Part shown: piece by piece, positions 7,212 to 16,200 of the stretch
Layout of the letters: every line of letters begins with the position of its first letter
Numbering within the stretch: the first letter of the stretch is position 1
Source: an uncultured Bacteroidales bacterium
GTDB lineage: Bacteria > Bacteroidota > Bacteroidia > Bacteroidales > UBA932
NCBI GenBank assembly: GCA_946625485.1
Contig: CAMOTB010000013.1
Coordinates: 1 to 33,118, forward strand
Reading direction: 5' to 3'
Length of the DNA stretch: 33,118 bases
Notes under the pieces: model-generated
Database searches by the model: none
Told to the model about the DNA's origin: nothing
Seen by the model: only the letters and a program-made list of their open reading frames with translations
Translations under genes and position numbers: made by a program

Positions 7212-8530
7212 AACAGGGTCTTAAATTGTACATGTTTTGGGTGGCCTTCGTAGCCTCGTTGGGCGGCCTCCTGTTCGGTTTTGATACGGCAGTCATTTCC
7301 GGGGCCGAGAAACAGATCCAGGCGGTCTATGGCCTTACGGACTTCGCCCATGGTTTCACCATGGCTACGGCCTTGATCGGCACCATCATCGGCGCCCTTT
7401 TCTGCGGGAGACCCGCAGAAAAGTATGGCCGCAAGCGCTCGCTCATCGTTATCGGTATCCTCTATCTGGTGAGTGCTGTCTTCAGTGGCGCCATCGTGAA
7501 CTGGTATAGTTTTATGTTCTTCCGTTTCCTGGGCGGACTGGCCGTAGGCGCCTCCTCCGTGGTGGGCCCCATGTTCATCGCGGAGATTTCGCCGGCTTCC
7601 TGGCGCGGACGTTTCGTGTGCTTCTTCCAGTTCAACATTGTGCTGGGTATCGTCCTGGCCTATTTCTCCAACTACTGGATTGCTGGCGTTCCTAACGACT
7701 GGCAATGGATGATCATGGCCGAATCCATCCCCGCCTTCCTGTTCAGCGTGCTCATGTTCTCCATGCCGGAGAGTCCGCGCTGGCTGGTGAAGCAAGGCCG
7801 GGAAACCGATGCCATGGCCGTCTTTGAGAAGACCGGCGAAAGCAATGTGGCTGGAGAGCTGGAGGCCATCCGCCAGTCCCTGGCCGATGCCGGGAAGGGG
7901 GGTGACCGGCTTTTCCAGAAAAAGTATTGGAAACCCATCCTCATCGCCTTTCTCATTGCCACCCTCAACCAGCTCAGCGGCATCAACGCCATCCTTTATT
8001 ACGCCCCGCGTCTGCTGGAGCTCTCCGGCGTGTTCCGCGAGGGCGCCATGCTCCAGAGTATCATCATCGGCCTTACCAACCTCAGCTTTTCCATGCTGGG
8101 CTTGCTCATCATCGACAAGGTGGGCAGGAAGACGCTTATCGCCATCGGCGCCCTGGGCATGGCCTTCTGCCAGGCCATGGTGGCCCGCGGTTTTGCCCTG
8201 GAGGCCTTCCATGGCTATTACATGCTCATTTTCCTGATGGGTTACGTGGCCTTCTTCGCCCTCTCGCTGGGTGCCACCATCTGGGTGGTCATCGCAGAGG
8301 TCTTCCCCAACGACGTGCGTGCAAGCGGCCAGGTCCTCGGCAGCATGACGCACTGGGTGTGGAGCGCCCTCCTCACCTGGTTCTTCCCGCTGTGCCTTTC
8401 CATCGGCGGACAGTATATCTTCACCTTCTTCTCCGTCATTGCCGCCCTGGCCCTTCTTTTTGCCTGGTGGTTGCCGGAGACCAAGGGAAAAACTCTGGAA
8501 CAGATCCAGAAAGAACTTATTAAAGAATGA
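7208..8530 (+). CDS. MFS sugar/H+ symporter (sugar porter family, XylE-like)
   Basis: A 440-residue inner-membrane transporter. The start is the GTG at 7208, which overlaps the TGA of the glycyl radical enzyme gene (GTGA). Longer forms would run inside that gene. Sugar porter signatures are all present: GGLLFGFDTAVISG in helix 1, GRKRSL after helix 2, RFLGGLAVGASSVVGPMFIAE, PESPRWLVKQGR before the central loop, QLSGINAILYYAP in helix 7, and the C-terminal PETKGKTLEQIQ. Twelve membrane helices fit. Relatives carry xylose, arabinose, galactose or glucose with protons. The helix 7 QLSGINAI motif fits a hexose or pentose but does not separate them. It presumably brings in the sugar released by the periplasmic enzymes of this locus. 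It overlaps the next gene by four bases (ATGA). Confidence 0.92.
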   Translation: MKQGLKLYMFWVAFVASLGGLLFGFDTAVISGAEKQIQAVYGLTDFAHGFTMATALIGTIIGALFCGRPAEKYGRKRSLIVIGILYLVSAVFSGAIVNWYSFMFFRFLGGLAVGASSVVGPMFIAEISPASWRGRFVCFFQFNIVLGIVLAYFSNYWIAGVPNDWQWMIMAESIPAFLFSVLMFSMPESPRWLVKQGRETDAMAVFEKTGESNVAGELEAIRQSLADAGKGGDRLFQKKYWKPILIAFLIATLNQLSGINAILYYAPRLLELSGVFREGAMLQSIIIGLTNLSFSMLGLLIIDKVGRKTLIAIGALGMAFCQAMVARGFALEAFHGYYMLIFLMGYVAFFALSLGATIWVVIAEVFPNDVRASGQVLGSMTHWVWSALLTWFFPLCLSIGGQYIFTFFSVIAALALLFAWWLPETKGKTLEQIQKELIKE

Positions 8531-9507
8531 GCCCGGCAATCTATACTATAAGGGGTGGTGGCCTGGAGATGACCGTCACCAACTACGGCGCCCGAGTCCT
8601 TTCGCTGCAGGTCCCCGGAAAGGACGGCGCCATGGCCGATGTCATCGTAGGCTATGCCAGCCTCCGGGAATATCAGGACTGCCCCGGGGAGCGCTTTTTC
8701 GGCGCTGCCGTCGGTCGTGTGGCCAACCGCATCGGCGGAGCGGCTTTCACCTTGGACGGCAGGCAGTACCGGCTCAGCGCCAACGACAACGGCAACACCC
8801 TGCATGGCGGGTTCACTGGCATCGACCGGGTGCCGTGGACCGTTCGGGAAGTGCGTCCGGACGCCATAAAGTTCTTGCTTAAAGATCCTGACGGGGCAGA
8901 AGGCTGGCCCGGCAATCTGGACATCGAACTGAGCTACTCCCTTACGCCGGAGAAAGCCTTCAAGGTGGAATACAAGGCGGTGACGGATGCCCCCACCCTG
9001 TGCAACCTTTCCCATCACAGTTTCTTCAACCTCACGGGAGATGCTTCCAGGCCCATCCTGGACCATGAACTTCAGATTGCGGCTGATAACTATCTTCCGG
9101 TGGACGGCATGCTCATCCCCACTGGGGAGGTGCGCCCCGTGGAGGGCACACCTTTCGACTTCCGCTCCGCCAAGCCCATCGGCCGGGACATTGCCGAAGC
9201 GGGAGGCTACGACCACAACTGGTGCCTGGGCGGTGAAGGCCTTCGCCGTGTCGCCTGCCTCCGTGAACCCGTCTCCGGCCGTGTGATGGTAATCCTTACC
9301 GACCAGCCCGGCATCCAATTCTACAGTGGTAATTTCTTCGACGGAAGCTATGCCGGCAAGGAGGGCCGCATCATCGGCCACCGCTGTGCCTTAGCTCTGG
9401 AAACCCAGAAATGGCCGGATGCCATCCATCACTCCGCCTTCCCGGACATCATCCTGAGACCCGGACAGACCTATTCCCATACCTGTATTTATCAGTTTTC
9501 CGTCTAG
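8527..9507 (+). CDS. galM: Aldose 1-epimerase (galactose mutarotase family)
   Basis: A 326-residue cytosolic protein with no signal peptide. It interconverts alpha and beta anomers of an aldose. GalM landmarks appear in order: VGRVANRIGGAAFTLDG, NDNGNTLHGG (substrate histidine), NLSHHSFFNL (second histidine), PVEGTPFDF, GYDHNW, QPGIQFYSGNFFDG and LALETQKWPDAIHH with the catalytic glutamate. It is the last gene of the four-gene operon and begins inside the stop of the symporter gene. Its TAG is followed directly by the stop codon of the converging regulator, with no base between, so there is no room for an intergenic terminator. Having a mutarotase beside the radical enzyme suggests that one specific anomer of the imported sugar is needed. 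Confidence 0.92.
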   Translation: MSPAIYTIRGGGLEMTVTNYGARVLSLQVPGKDGAMADVIVGYASLREYQDCPGERFFGAAVGRVANRIGGAAFTLDGRQYRLSANDNGNTLHGGFTGIDRVPWTVREVRPDAIKFLLKDPDGAEGWPGNLDIELSYSLTPEKAFKVEYKAVTDAPTLCNLSHHSFFNLTGDASRPILDHELQIAADNYLPVDGMLIPTGEVRPVEGTPFDFRSAKPIGRDIAEAGGYDHNWCLGGEGLRRVACLREPVSGRVMVILTDQPGIQFYSGNFFDGSYAGKEGRIIGHRCALALETQKWPDAIHHSAFPDIILRPGQTYSHTCIYQFSV

Positions 9508-10485
9508 TTACAGGGAATTCCTCAGGATGAGCCGCCAGGGGTTGCGGATGGTCTTGATCTCCTTCTCTTTCACCAGATCAACCACGGTCTTGCCCATCTG
9601 GACAAAGTCTGTAGAGATGGTGGTGAGGCCGTTGCACAGGATCTCGTTCAATTCCTGCTCGTTGAAGGCTACGAGACCGAAGTCTTCGCCTACCTTCATG
9701 TGCTGCTTCTCGGCCGTGCGCATGATGTTCACGATTTCTCTGTCTTCCGGGGTGAGATAGACCACTCCGTAGCGCAGGGGCATGTCTTTCATCGTTTTGA
9801 TGAGGGCGCAGGTGAAATCGTACTCCTGGCAGAAGCGTTGCACGCCGTCGTAGCGCGCCATGGGCTCCTTGGGGCTGGACTGGACCAGGACAATTTCGTT
9901 GTAATGATTGAGCTGCGAAAGTCCGGCCTCCAAGGCGTCGTGCGTATCCTGCGCGAAGTCTTGCGTCACGGAAGAGAATACACCCTTCACGGAATCGTCG
10001 TCGCATGAGTCCACCACAATAACCACTCCGCCCAGTTTCCTGAGCTGATGCTCTATGTTTTTGAACACGCCGGCCATGACCAGATAAACGGAATACTTTC
10101 CGGCCATGTTTTCCAGCAGCAGGTCAAAGGTATCGCGGTTGAAATTATAGAAGACGATATCGGTCACGGCACCGCTTCCCAGCGAGTTCTGGATGGAATG
10201 GTAGAGGTCTTGCTTGAAGGAATTGAATTCGTTGAAAATAAGAAGGAAACGATGCGTGATTTCCACGCGGGTAGAATTGACGAAATAGCCTACGCTTTGT
10301 TCAGATTCAATGAGTCCGCGGCTGATCAGCTCGTCCATGGCCAGCAGCACGGAACTGCGGGAGAGCCCTGACTTGATGCGCCAGGAGTTGATGGAAGGAA
10401 TCTTGTCTCCGAGTTTGTATTTCCCGTCCAGGATACCTTTCTCAACCTCGTGTACGATGCTTTTGTAAAGTTTCTCCCTGTACAT
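9508..10485 (-). CDS. GntR-type transcriptional regulator with LacI-type sugar-binding domain
   Basis: A 325-residue regulator. Residues 1-75 form a GntR winged helix (YREKLYKSIVHEVEKGILDG, GDKIPSINSWRIKSGLSRSS, ELISRGLIES, VGYFVNST). Residues 80-325 resemble a periplasmic-binding/LacI effector domain (VYLVMAGVF, VVIVVDSCDDDSV, AFNEQELNEILCNGLTTIS). The same layout occurs in B. subtilis AraR and in Bacteroides FucR, which sense sugars. The gene lies 49 bases downstream of the GH31 gene on the same strand. It is probably transcribed from the operator-bearing GH31 promoter, which would make a feedback loop. The gap holds a small inverted repeat, CTATTT (10499-10504) and AAATAG (10512-10517). 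It is the only transcription factor visible and therefore the first candidate to bind the CARACCRG repeats. A limit on that idea is that GntR proteins usually bind inverted, not direct, repeats. Confidence 0.9.
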   Translation of the reverse strand: MYREKLYKSIVHEVEKGILDGKYKLGDKIPSINSWRIKSGLSRSSVLLAMDELISRGLIESEQSVGYFVNSTRVEITHRFLLIFNEFNSFKQDLYHSIQNSLGSGAVTDIVFYNFNRDTFDLLLENMAGKYSVYLVMAGVFKNIEHQLRKLGGVVIVVDSCDDDSVKGVFSSVTQDFAQDTHDALEAGLSQLNHYNEIVLVQSSPKEPMARYDGVQRFCQEYDFTCALIKTMKDMPLRYGVVYLTPEDREIVNIMRTAEKQHMKVGEDFGLVAFNEQELNEILCNGLTTISTDFVQMGKTVVDLVKEKEIKTIRNPWRLILRNSL

Positions 10486-10534
10486 GGCCGTTTTTTAACT
10501 ATTTCTTATAAAAATAGCTGAATTAAACGACTTT

Positions 10535-12961
10535 TCAAAACAGGATGGTAAGCGTCAGTGTCTCGGATACCGGGCAGCTGCCAGCGTTCACCGTAAGGGT
10601 TCCGGTCCCTTCGCCAGGGGCGGACCAAGTCCAGTCTTTCATTTTTACGCCGTTCACATGCACCTTGGAAGGCTTGCGGTCCAGAGCCACCCTGAAACGG
10701 TAGTCGCGGGTGTCGGGCATGTTCTCGAAACGGCCTTCCACGGGGTCCACGGTAAGCTTTACTGCCTTGCCGCTTTTACTGCAGCGGAAGCGGGTGCGGG
10801 CCACCAGGCCCTGCTCGTAGCCGTAGCTTTCGGCGTCGCAGTCATTCATTATATATTCGCTCTCGCCCCACGGGTACACATTGACGATGAATTCGCGCTG
10901 GGGCCGGATGTCGATGTGGTCGGCCGCTTCCATGGTGGGAATGATGGCGCCGCCGCGGATATAGAGCAGTCCGGCGCGGCCCTCAGGACAGGGGCGTTTC
11001 ACTGTCTCGCCGTGGCTTTGGATCTTCTCGCCTGTCCAGGCGTCGATCCATTCCCCGGCGGGGAGGTAAATCTCATCTGTAAAGATGCCTACCAGCAGGT
11101 TCGGGCCGAACATATACTGCGTCCAGAGGTCGTCCACGGCCCGGTCGGCCGGGAACATGAGCGGCATGCTGCGTACCATGGGCATGCCCGTGAGCACGCC
11201 TTCGATGGCTGCGCTCCAGATGTAGGGGATCAGCTCATAACGGAGCTTGATGCAGTTCAGGTAGATTTCCCTCTCTTTTCCGGTGAAATAGAAAGGATGA
11301 TAGAAGTGGGCATAGCTGTTAACCGCCACCCAAGGCAGGAAGGCGCCAAAATGAAGGCTCTGCATCTCCTGCTCCCGGGACACGTGCATCACGTCGCACG
11401 AGGTGTTCATGTAGCCGCTGTTGCCCAGGTTCAGCTGGTCGAAGAGGGCGGTCTTGCCACCGCCGTTGTCGCCGCTGGTGGAGGCGCCCCAGTGCTGGGT
11501 GCCGCTCCAGCCCGCGCAGTAATGGTACCAGCCGCGCTTGCCGGTATGCTCACGGTACATCAGGTTCATCTGCTTGGGCAGGAGCACCTGGTTCAGGTTG
11601 TGCATCTCCTTGTCGGGCCGGCCGTTGTAGTATTTCCGATAGGTGTGCTCGTCCAGGGTACGGGCGGGATCCAGCTTGAAGCCTTCGGCGCCCATGGTCA
11701 CGAATTTCTTCAGATGGTCCATCCAATGCTCCAGGCCGGAGGGTTTGGCGCCGGGCAAGGCGTCTTCTTCGGCAATGGAAAGGTCATATTCTTCACAGAT
11801 CCAGAGGCCCAGGTGCAGGCCCATGTCGCGCATACGACCGATGAAAAGGGAGGGATTGTAGCGCTTCACGGGATCATTCTGCTTCCAGGAATACTCCGGA
11901 GAGAACTTGTTGTAGTTCCAGTCTTTGGCGCTGGAAAAGTCGTAATGTTTGCTCATCCACTGGGGTTCCAGCCAGAATACGTCGCAGGGCATGCCCATGG
12001 CGCGGAAGTCGCGCGCATCGGAGAGGATGTTCCACTGGTCTTCCTTCATGTTGGGGCCGAAGCAGAAACCGTAGGCCCACTTCGGGAGAAGATAGTTCCG
12101 GCCGGTGAGGAGGGTGTAGGCATCCAGTATACCGGGCATTCCGTCGGCCGCGATGAGATAGAAATCGGCCTCCGGGGTCGTTGTGTAGATGGAGAATGCA
12201 TCCTTTTCCAGGCGGCCCATATCGAAGTAGCTCTTGCGGGTGGAGTTGGAGTAGATACCCCAACCTTCACTGCTCATCATGAAAGGCATGGGAATCTCCG
12301 TGTGCTGGTAGGTGGCCCACATCCTCAAGCGCTCGCCGCGATGCTGGATGTGCTCGCGCGAGGTGCTGCCGCCACCGTAAAAGCGCTCGTCGGCCTTGAT
12401 GGGAATGCGGATCACACAGCTCTTGAGAGGGTCTCCTCCTTCGGTCTTGTCCATCTCCGAGAGGGAGCCGTCGTCGTCGCCGATGATGCCGCCGTTACGA
12501 CGGGTGACCATGTCACCATATTGTACCTGGATGGAGTCTCTGAGCACGCGGGAAAGCGTGCTGCCGCCCGGATGGAAGGAGATGCCGTCCACCAGATTCT
12601 TTCCGGAGGCGTCCTTCAGGCCGATGGTCTGAGCCTTGAAGTCCACCGTCAAAGCATGGGTAGAAGTGGTCAGGGTCCATTTGTCGGCATCCCGCTGCTC
12701 TTTTACGGAAGGCTTTTCCCAGTCGGTCTTGAGGATGCCATAGCGTTCCATCAGGGACTGGGGGAAACTTCCGTCCGGAGAAATCCGCACCCGGAAAATG
12801 CCGGGAGCGCAGACTTCAATCTTCATCTCGGCCCCGCAGGACAGGCGGAAGGTTTCTGCTTGTGCGGGGGTGGCGGGTTGTGCAGCTTTTGCGGTGGAAA
12901 GATTTCCTGCCAGCAGCAGGGCTGCCATGAGGGTCAGCGACAGGGAAAGGATTCTTTTCAT
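10535..12961 (-). CDS. GH31 family glycoside hydrolase, exported
   Basis: An 808-residue protein with a Sec signal peptide (MKRILSLSLTLMAALLLAGN, then STAKAAQ). It has an N-terminal GH31 beta-sandwich (about 35-290), a catalytic barrel (about 300-640) and C-terminal beta domains. The nucleophile is read as Asp431 in GFKLDPAR and the acid/base as Asp498 in STSGDNGG. The barrel entry DVFWLEPQWMSKHYDFS differs from the WxD-type signatures of common alpha-glucosidases. Substrate preference (alpha-glucose, alpha-xylose, alpha-galactose or other) is therefore open. GH31 enzymes act on alpha-linked terminal sugars with retention. The gene is divergent from susC. Its promoter carries copy 2 of the composite operator, and it is followed by the GntR regulator. 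No lipobox is seen, so it is likely periplasmic. Confidence 0.9.
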   Translation of the reverse strand: MKRILSLSLTLMAALLLAGNLSTAKAAQPATPAQAETFRLSCGAEMKIEVCAPGIFRVRISPDGSFPQSLMERYGILKTDWEKPSVKEQRDADKWTLTTSTHALTVDFKAQTIGLKDASGKNLVDGISFHPGGSTLSRVLRDSIQVQYGDMVTRRNGGIIGDDDGSLSEMDKTEGGDPLKSCVIRIPIKADERFYGGGSTSREHIQHRGERLRMWATYQHTEIPMPFMMSSEGWGIYSNSTRKSYFDMGRLEKDAFSIYTTTPEADFYLIAADGMPGILDAYTLLTGRNYLLPKWAYGFCFGPNMKEDQWNILSDARDFRAMGMPCDVFWLEPQWMSKHYDFSSAKDWNYNKFSPEYSWKQNDPVKRYNPSLFIGRMRDMGLHLGLWICEEYDLSIAEEDALPGAKPSGLEHWMDHLKKFVTMGAEGFKLDPARTLDEHTYRKYYNGRPDKEMHNLNQVLLPKQMNLMYREHTGKRGWYHYCAGWSGTQHWGASTSGDNGGGKTALFDQLNLGNSGYMNTSCDVMHVSREQEMQSLHFGAFLPWVAVNSYAHFYHPFYFTGKEREIYLNCIKLRYELIPYIWSAAIEGVLTGMPMVRSMPLMFPADRAVDDLWTQYMFGPNLLVGIFTDEIYLPAGEWIDAWTGEKIQSHGETVKRPCPEGRAGLLYIRGGAIIPTMEAADHIDIRPQREFIVNVYPWGESEYIMNDCDAESYGYEQGLVARTRFRCSKSGKAVKLTVDPVEGRFENMPDTRDYRFRVALDRKPSKVHVNGVKMKDWTWSAPGEGTGTLTVNAGSCPVSETLTLTILF

Positions 12962-12986
12962 TGTATGAAGTTTTCAGTGCCTGTTA

Positions 12987-13054
12987 CAAAGATACAAAAA
13001 CGGCCAGGCTGGTCTGCTCCGGTCTGTTTTTTTGTTGGTTTTGCATACCTGTTT
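12987..13054 (-). promoter_or_regulatory. Composite operator and promoter, copy 2 (GH31-regulator)
   Basis: Read on the minus strand, AAACAGGT begins at 13054. CAGACCGG-AG-CAGACCAG begins exactly 28 bases on (13026-13009). After 14 bases comes TATCTTTG (12994-12987). The ATG is at 12961. The layout is the same as copies 1 and 3, with one base less before the -7 box. The AAACAGGT boxes of copies 2 and 3 face each other across 13055-13102. Confidence 0.8.
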
Positions 13055-13102
13055 AATAATATAAGGGTGTTCCTTTGCAGACTTTTTCGGGATCCTGTCT
13101 AT

Positions 13103-13171
13103 AAACAGGTTTGGAAATTCCGGAAAAAATCAGACCAGCACAAACCAGACCTGGGTTTCTTGATACCTTTG
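13103..13171 (+). promoter_or_regulatory. Composite operator and promoter, copy 3 (susC operon)
   Basis: AAACAGGT (13103-13110), then 28 bases from its start CAGACCAG-CA-CAAACCAG (13131-13148), then 15 bases and the -7 box TACCTTTG (13164-13171). The spacing equals copy 1 at every step, and the spacer TGGGTTTCTTG is also shared with copy 1 (4348-4358). The two promoters look like diverged duplicates. The susC start codon is 50 bases after the -7 box. Confidence 0.8.
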
Positions 13172-13221
13172 TTATGGAAGTGGCAACACTTCCTAAAGAA
13201 GTTAATCTAACAGACTTATTT

Positions 13222-16200
13222 ATGAAAGCCTTTCGATTCTATGCATTGGTCACCGTCTTCCTGACGGCGGCCGCTATGAATGTTATGGCGCAGAATCTGG
13301 TAAAGGGTAAGGTGGTAGATAAAAACGGAGAGCCGGTCGTCGGCGCCGCCGTCTACCTCGTCGAAAACCCTACCAAGGGTGCCGTGACAGATCTGGATGG
13401 AAACTGGAGCCTGGATGTGGCTCCCGGTTCTACCCTTCATTTTTCTTCCATCGGCTTTTTGGACAAGGATGTCAAGCCGGGCAACCAAGCTGTCATCGAT
13501 GTCGTCATGGAGGAAGATGTCAACCAATTGGATGATGTGGTCGTGATCGGTTACGGTACGGCCCGCAAACGGGACATGACCGGTGCCGTATCCAACATTA
13601 AGGCTGAAAAAATAGCCGAGACCGCACCCAGGACCGTGTCCGACATCCTTCGTGCCAATGCCGCCGGACTGAATGTCGGTGTGACCAACACGGCTAAGGG
13701 TGAAGGCTCGTTGACAATCCGCGGAAACCAGTCGCTGAAGGCTTCCAATTCGCCGCTCATCGTGCTGGACGGCGTCATTTATGAAGGCTCCATTTCCGAC
13801 ATCAACCCGATGGATATTGAGTCCGTCGATATTCTCAAGGATGCCAGCTCCGCTGCCGTCTACGGTGCCAAGTCGGCCAACGGCGTCATCGCCATCACGA
13901 CCAAGCGCGGAAAAACCGGTAAGCCGGTCGTGACCCTGGATGCACGCTGGGCCGTAGCCCAGGCAGCCAATGTGCCGGCCGTTTTGACGCCGGAACAATT
14001 CCTGGTCTGGCGTCAGGATTATAATGAAGGACGTTTCGGTGAAGCATACCTGAAAAAGTATCCCCAGATGTTCGTCAATCCGACCCAACTCACCGGCGGA
14101 CTCAGCCAGCTGGACTGGTTCAACTACGACCAGAAGACACCTGCGACTTCCGTGACGGAGAAGCAGCTGATCACCCAATGGCTTTCCCGACTGAATCTGA
14201 AGACGGTCGAGATTGATAATTATTTCGCCGGAAAGACAACCAACTGGCAAGACCTGGTCTTTCACAATGCACTTCAACAGGATTATACCGTGGGCGTTTC
14301 GGCCGGATCGGACCGCGTCCAACAGTATTATTCCATCAACTATGCAGACCGGGATGGTTTCATCGTCGGAGATGGATACAAGAATATCCGTGTCCGTGCC
14401 AACATCCAGACCAAGATTACGGATTTCTTGAGCGTTGGCGTCAACGCCCAGTTCGCCTCCCGTGACGAAAGCCCCGTCATGTGTGACTGGACCCAGTCCC
14501 GGAGATGTACACCTTACTCGCTCAATCTGCTCGATGATCCTACGGCAGAGTCCCTCTATCAGTACCAGCCGAACGGACTGGACCCCCATAATCCCCTTTA
14601 TGACCGCAAGTTTACGGACAAGAGAAGTCTTTACCAAAGCTTGAATGCCAATCTCTTTGCTAAACTCCAGCTGCCCTTCGGAATTGAATATGAGATGGAT
14701 TTCATTCCCTATCTGCAGTGGCATGAATACTATCTTCACATGTCTTCGGAGCACCGCAGTTACGAAGGCAAGGGCGGAGAATCGACCCGTTCTTTCTCCA
14801 AGGAATATAATTGGCAGGTCGATAACATCTTGCGCTGGAAACGGATTTTCGCAGACAAGCATCATGTCGAAGTGACGCTGCTGGCCAATGCCGAAAAGGG
14901 GCAGACCTGGTATAGCGGAATGAAGGCCTCCGGCTATGCGCCCAATGATTTCCTTGGCTATCACGCCGTCGGTTTTGCTACGGTTCCGACCATCAGCAGC
15001 GACGACACCTATCAGACGGGTGACGCCCTCATGGCCCGACTCTTCTACTCCTTCAAGGACACATACATGCTGACCGCGTCCATCCGCCGGGACGGTTTCT
15101 CTGCTTTCGGACAAGAGAATCCCCATGCCGTATTCCCGGCCTTCGCCCTGGGTTGGGTCTTTACTCACGAAAAGTTCATGGCAGGAGCCCAGGATTGGTT
15201 CAATTACGGTAAACTCCGTGTCTCCTGGGGTCAGAATGGTAACCGGGCCATCGGCCGGTATGATGCCCTTTCTACGATGTCATCCGGCCTGCTGCCGTTT
15301 GCCACTCCCGGCGGCTCTTTATATTCGACGACCATGATGACCGTCAGTTCGATGGCCAACCGGAACCTGCGCTGGGAGCGTACGGCGTCTCTCAATTTCG
15401 GTCTGGATTTCTCTCTCTTCGGTGATGTCCTTTCCGGTAGCGCCGAATACTACCGGGCCAACACCTATGACCTGCTGGTTCCCCGCAAACTGCCGGATCT
15501 GACTGGTTTTACGACGGTTACAGCCAATCTGGGCCAGGTCTTCAACCATGGATTCGAACTGACCCTCAATGCCAAGGTGCTTGACCGCAACGACTGGAAA
15601 TGGAATCTGACCGGCATCCTGTCGATGAACCGGCGCAAGATCGTCCACCTGTACGGCGACATGGAAGATGTACTGGACGAGGACGGCAACGTCATCGGCC
15701 AGAAGGAGTCTGATGACCCGACCAGCGGCTCTTATGGCTGGTTCATCGGTCAGGATCCTTCCCGGATCCGGGCTTACGAACGGATCGGCGTCTGGCAGTT
15801 GGGTGAAGAAGAAAAAGCGGCCAAGTATGGCTGCCAGCCCGGCGACTTCAAGTACAAGGACCAGAACGACGATAACATGATGACGGATAAGGATAAGATC
15901 TTCCAGGGCTATACTTCGCCCCGTGCCCGGATCTCCCTGCTCAGCAACCTCAGTTGGAAAGGATTCACGCTCTCGGCCAGCCTCTATTCACTCTTGGGTC
16001 AATATGGCTCGTTCCAGGAAGCGGCCAACAACTATTACATCCCTGACGTTACCTCCGACTACTATATGCCTCGTTGGACGGCGACCAATCCGATCAATGA
16101 TTACGCCCGCATCGGTTCGAAGAACATCGGAACAAACTTTGTCAACAAGTCCTTTGTCCGCCTGGACAACGTGACCCTCAGCTACAATGTGCCGGCTTCC

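Noticed and set aside
5142..12961. Sulfoquinovose pathway, since GH31 includes sulfoquinovosidases and some glycyl radical enzymes are sulfolyases.
   Set aside because: No sulfoquinovose isomerase, aldolase or sulfonate exporter is present, the GH31 protein is longer than typical sulfoquinovosidases, and the symporter looks like an ordinary sugar porter.
13047..13110. Inverted repeat ACCTGTTTA (13047-13055) and TAAACAGGT (13102-13110) that could be read as a large hairpin.
   Set aside because: It is explained by two opposite copies of the AAACAGGT box, one for each divergent promoter.
10658..13210. Very long open frame on the plus strand across the GH31 gene, and similar ones opposite susC (13216-15168), susD (16462-18225) and the symporter (7202-8539).
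   Set aside because: They are antisense to well-supported genes, have low-complexity His/Gly/Ala-rich translations with no recognisable motifs, and arise from GC-rich third positions.
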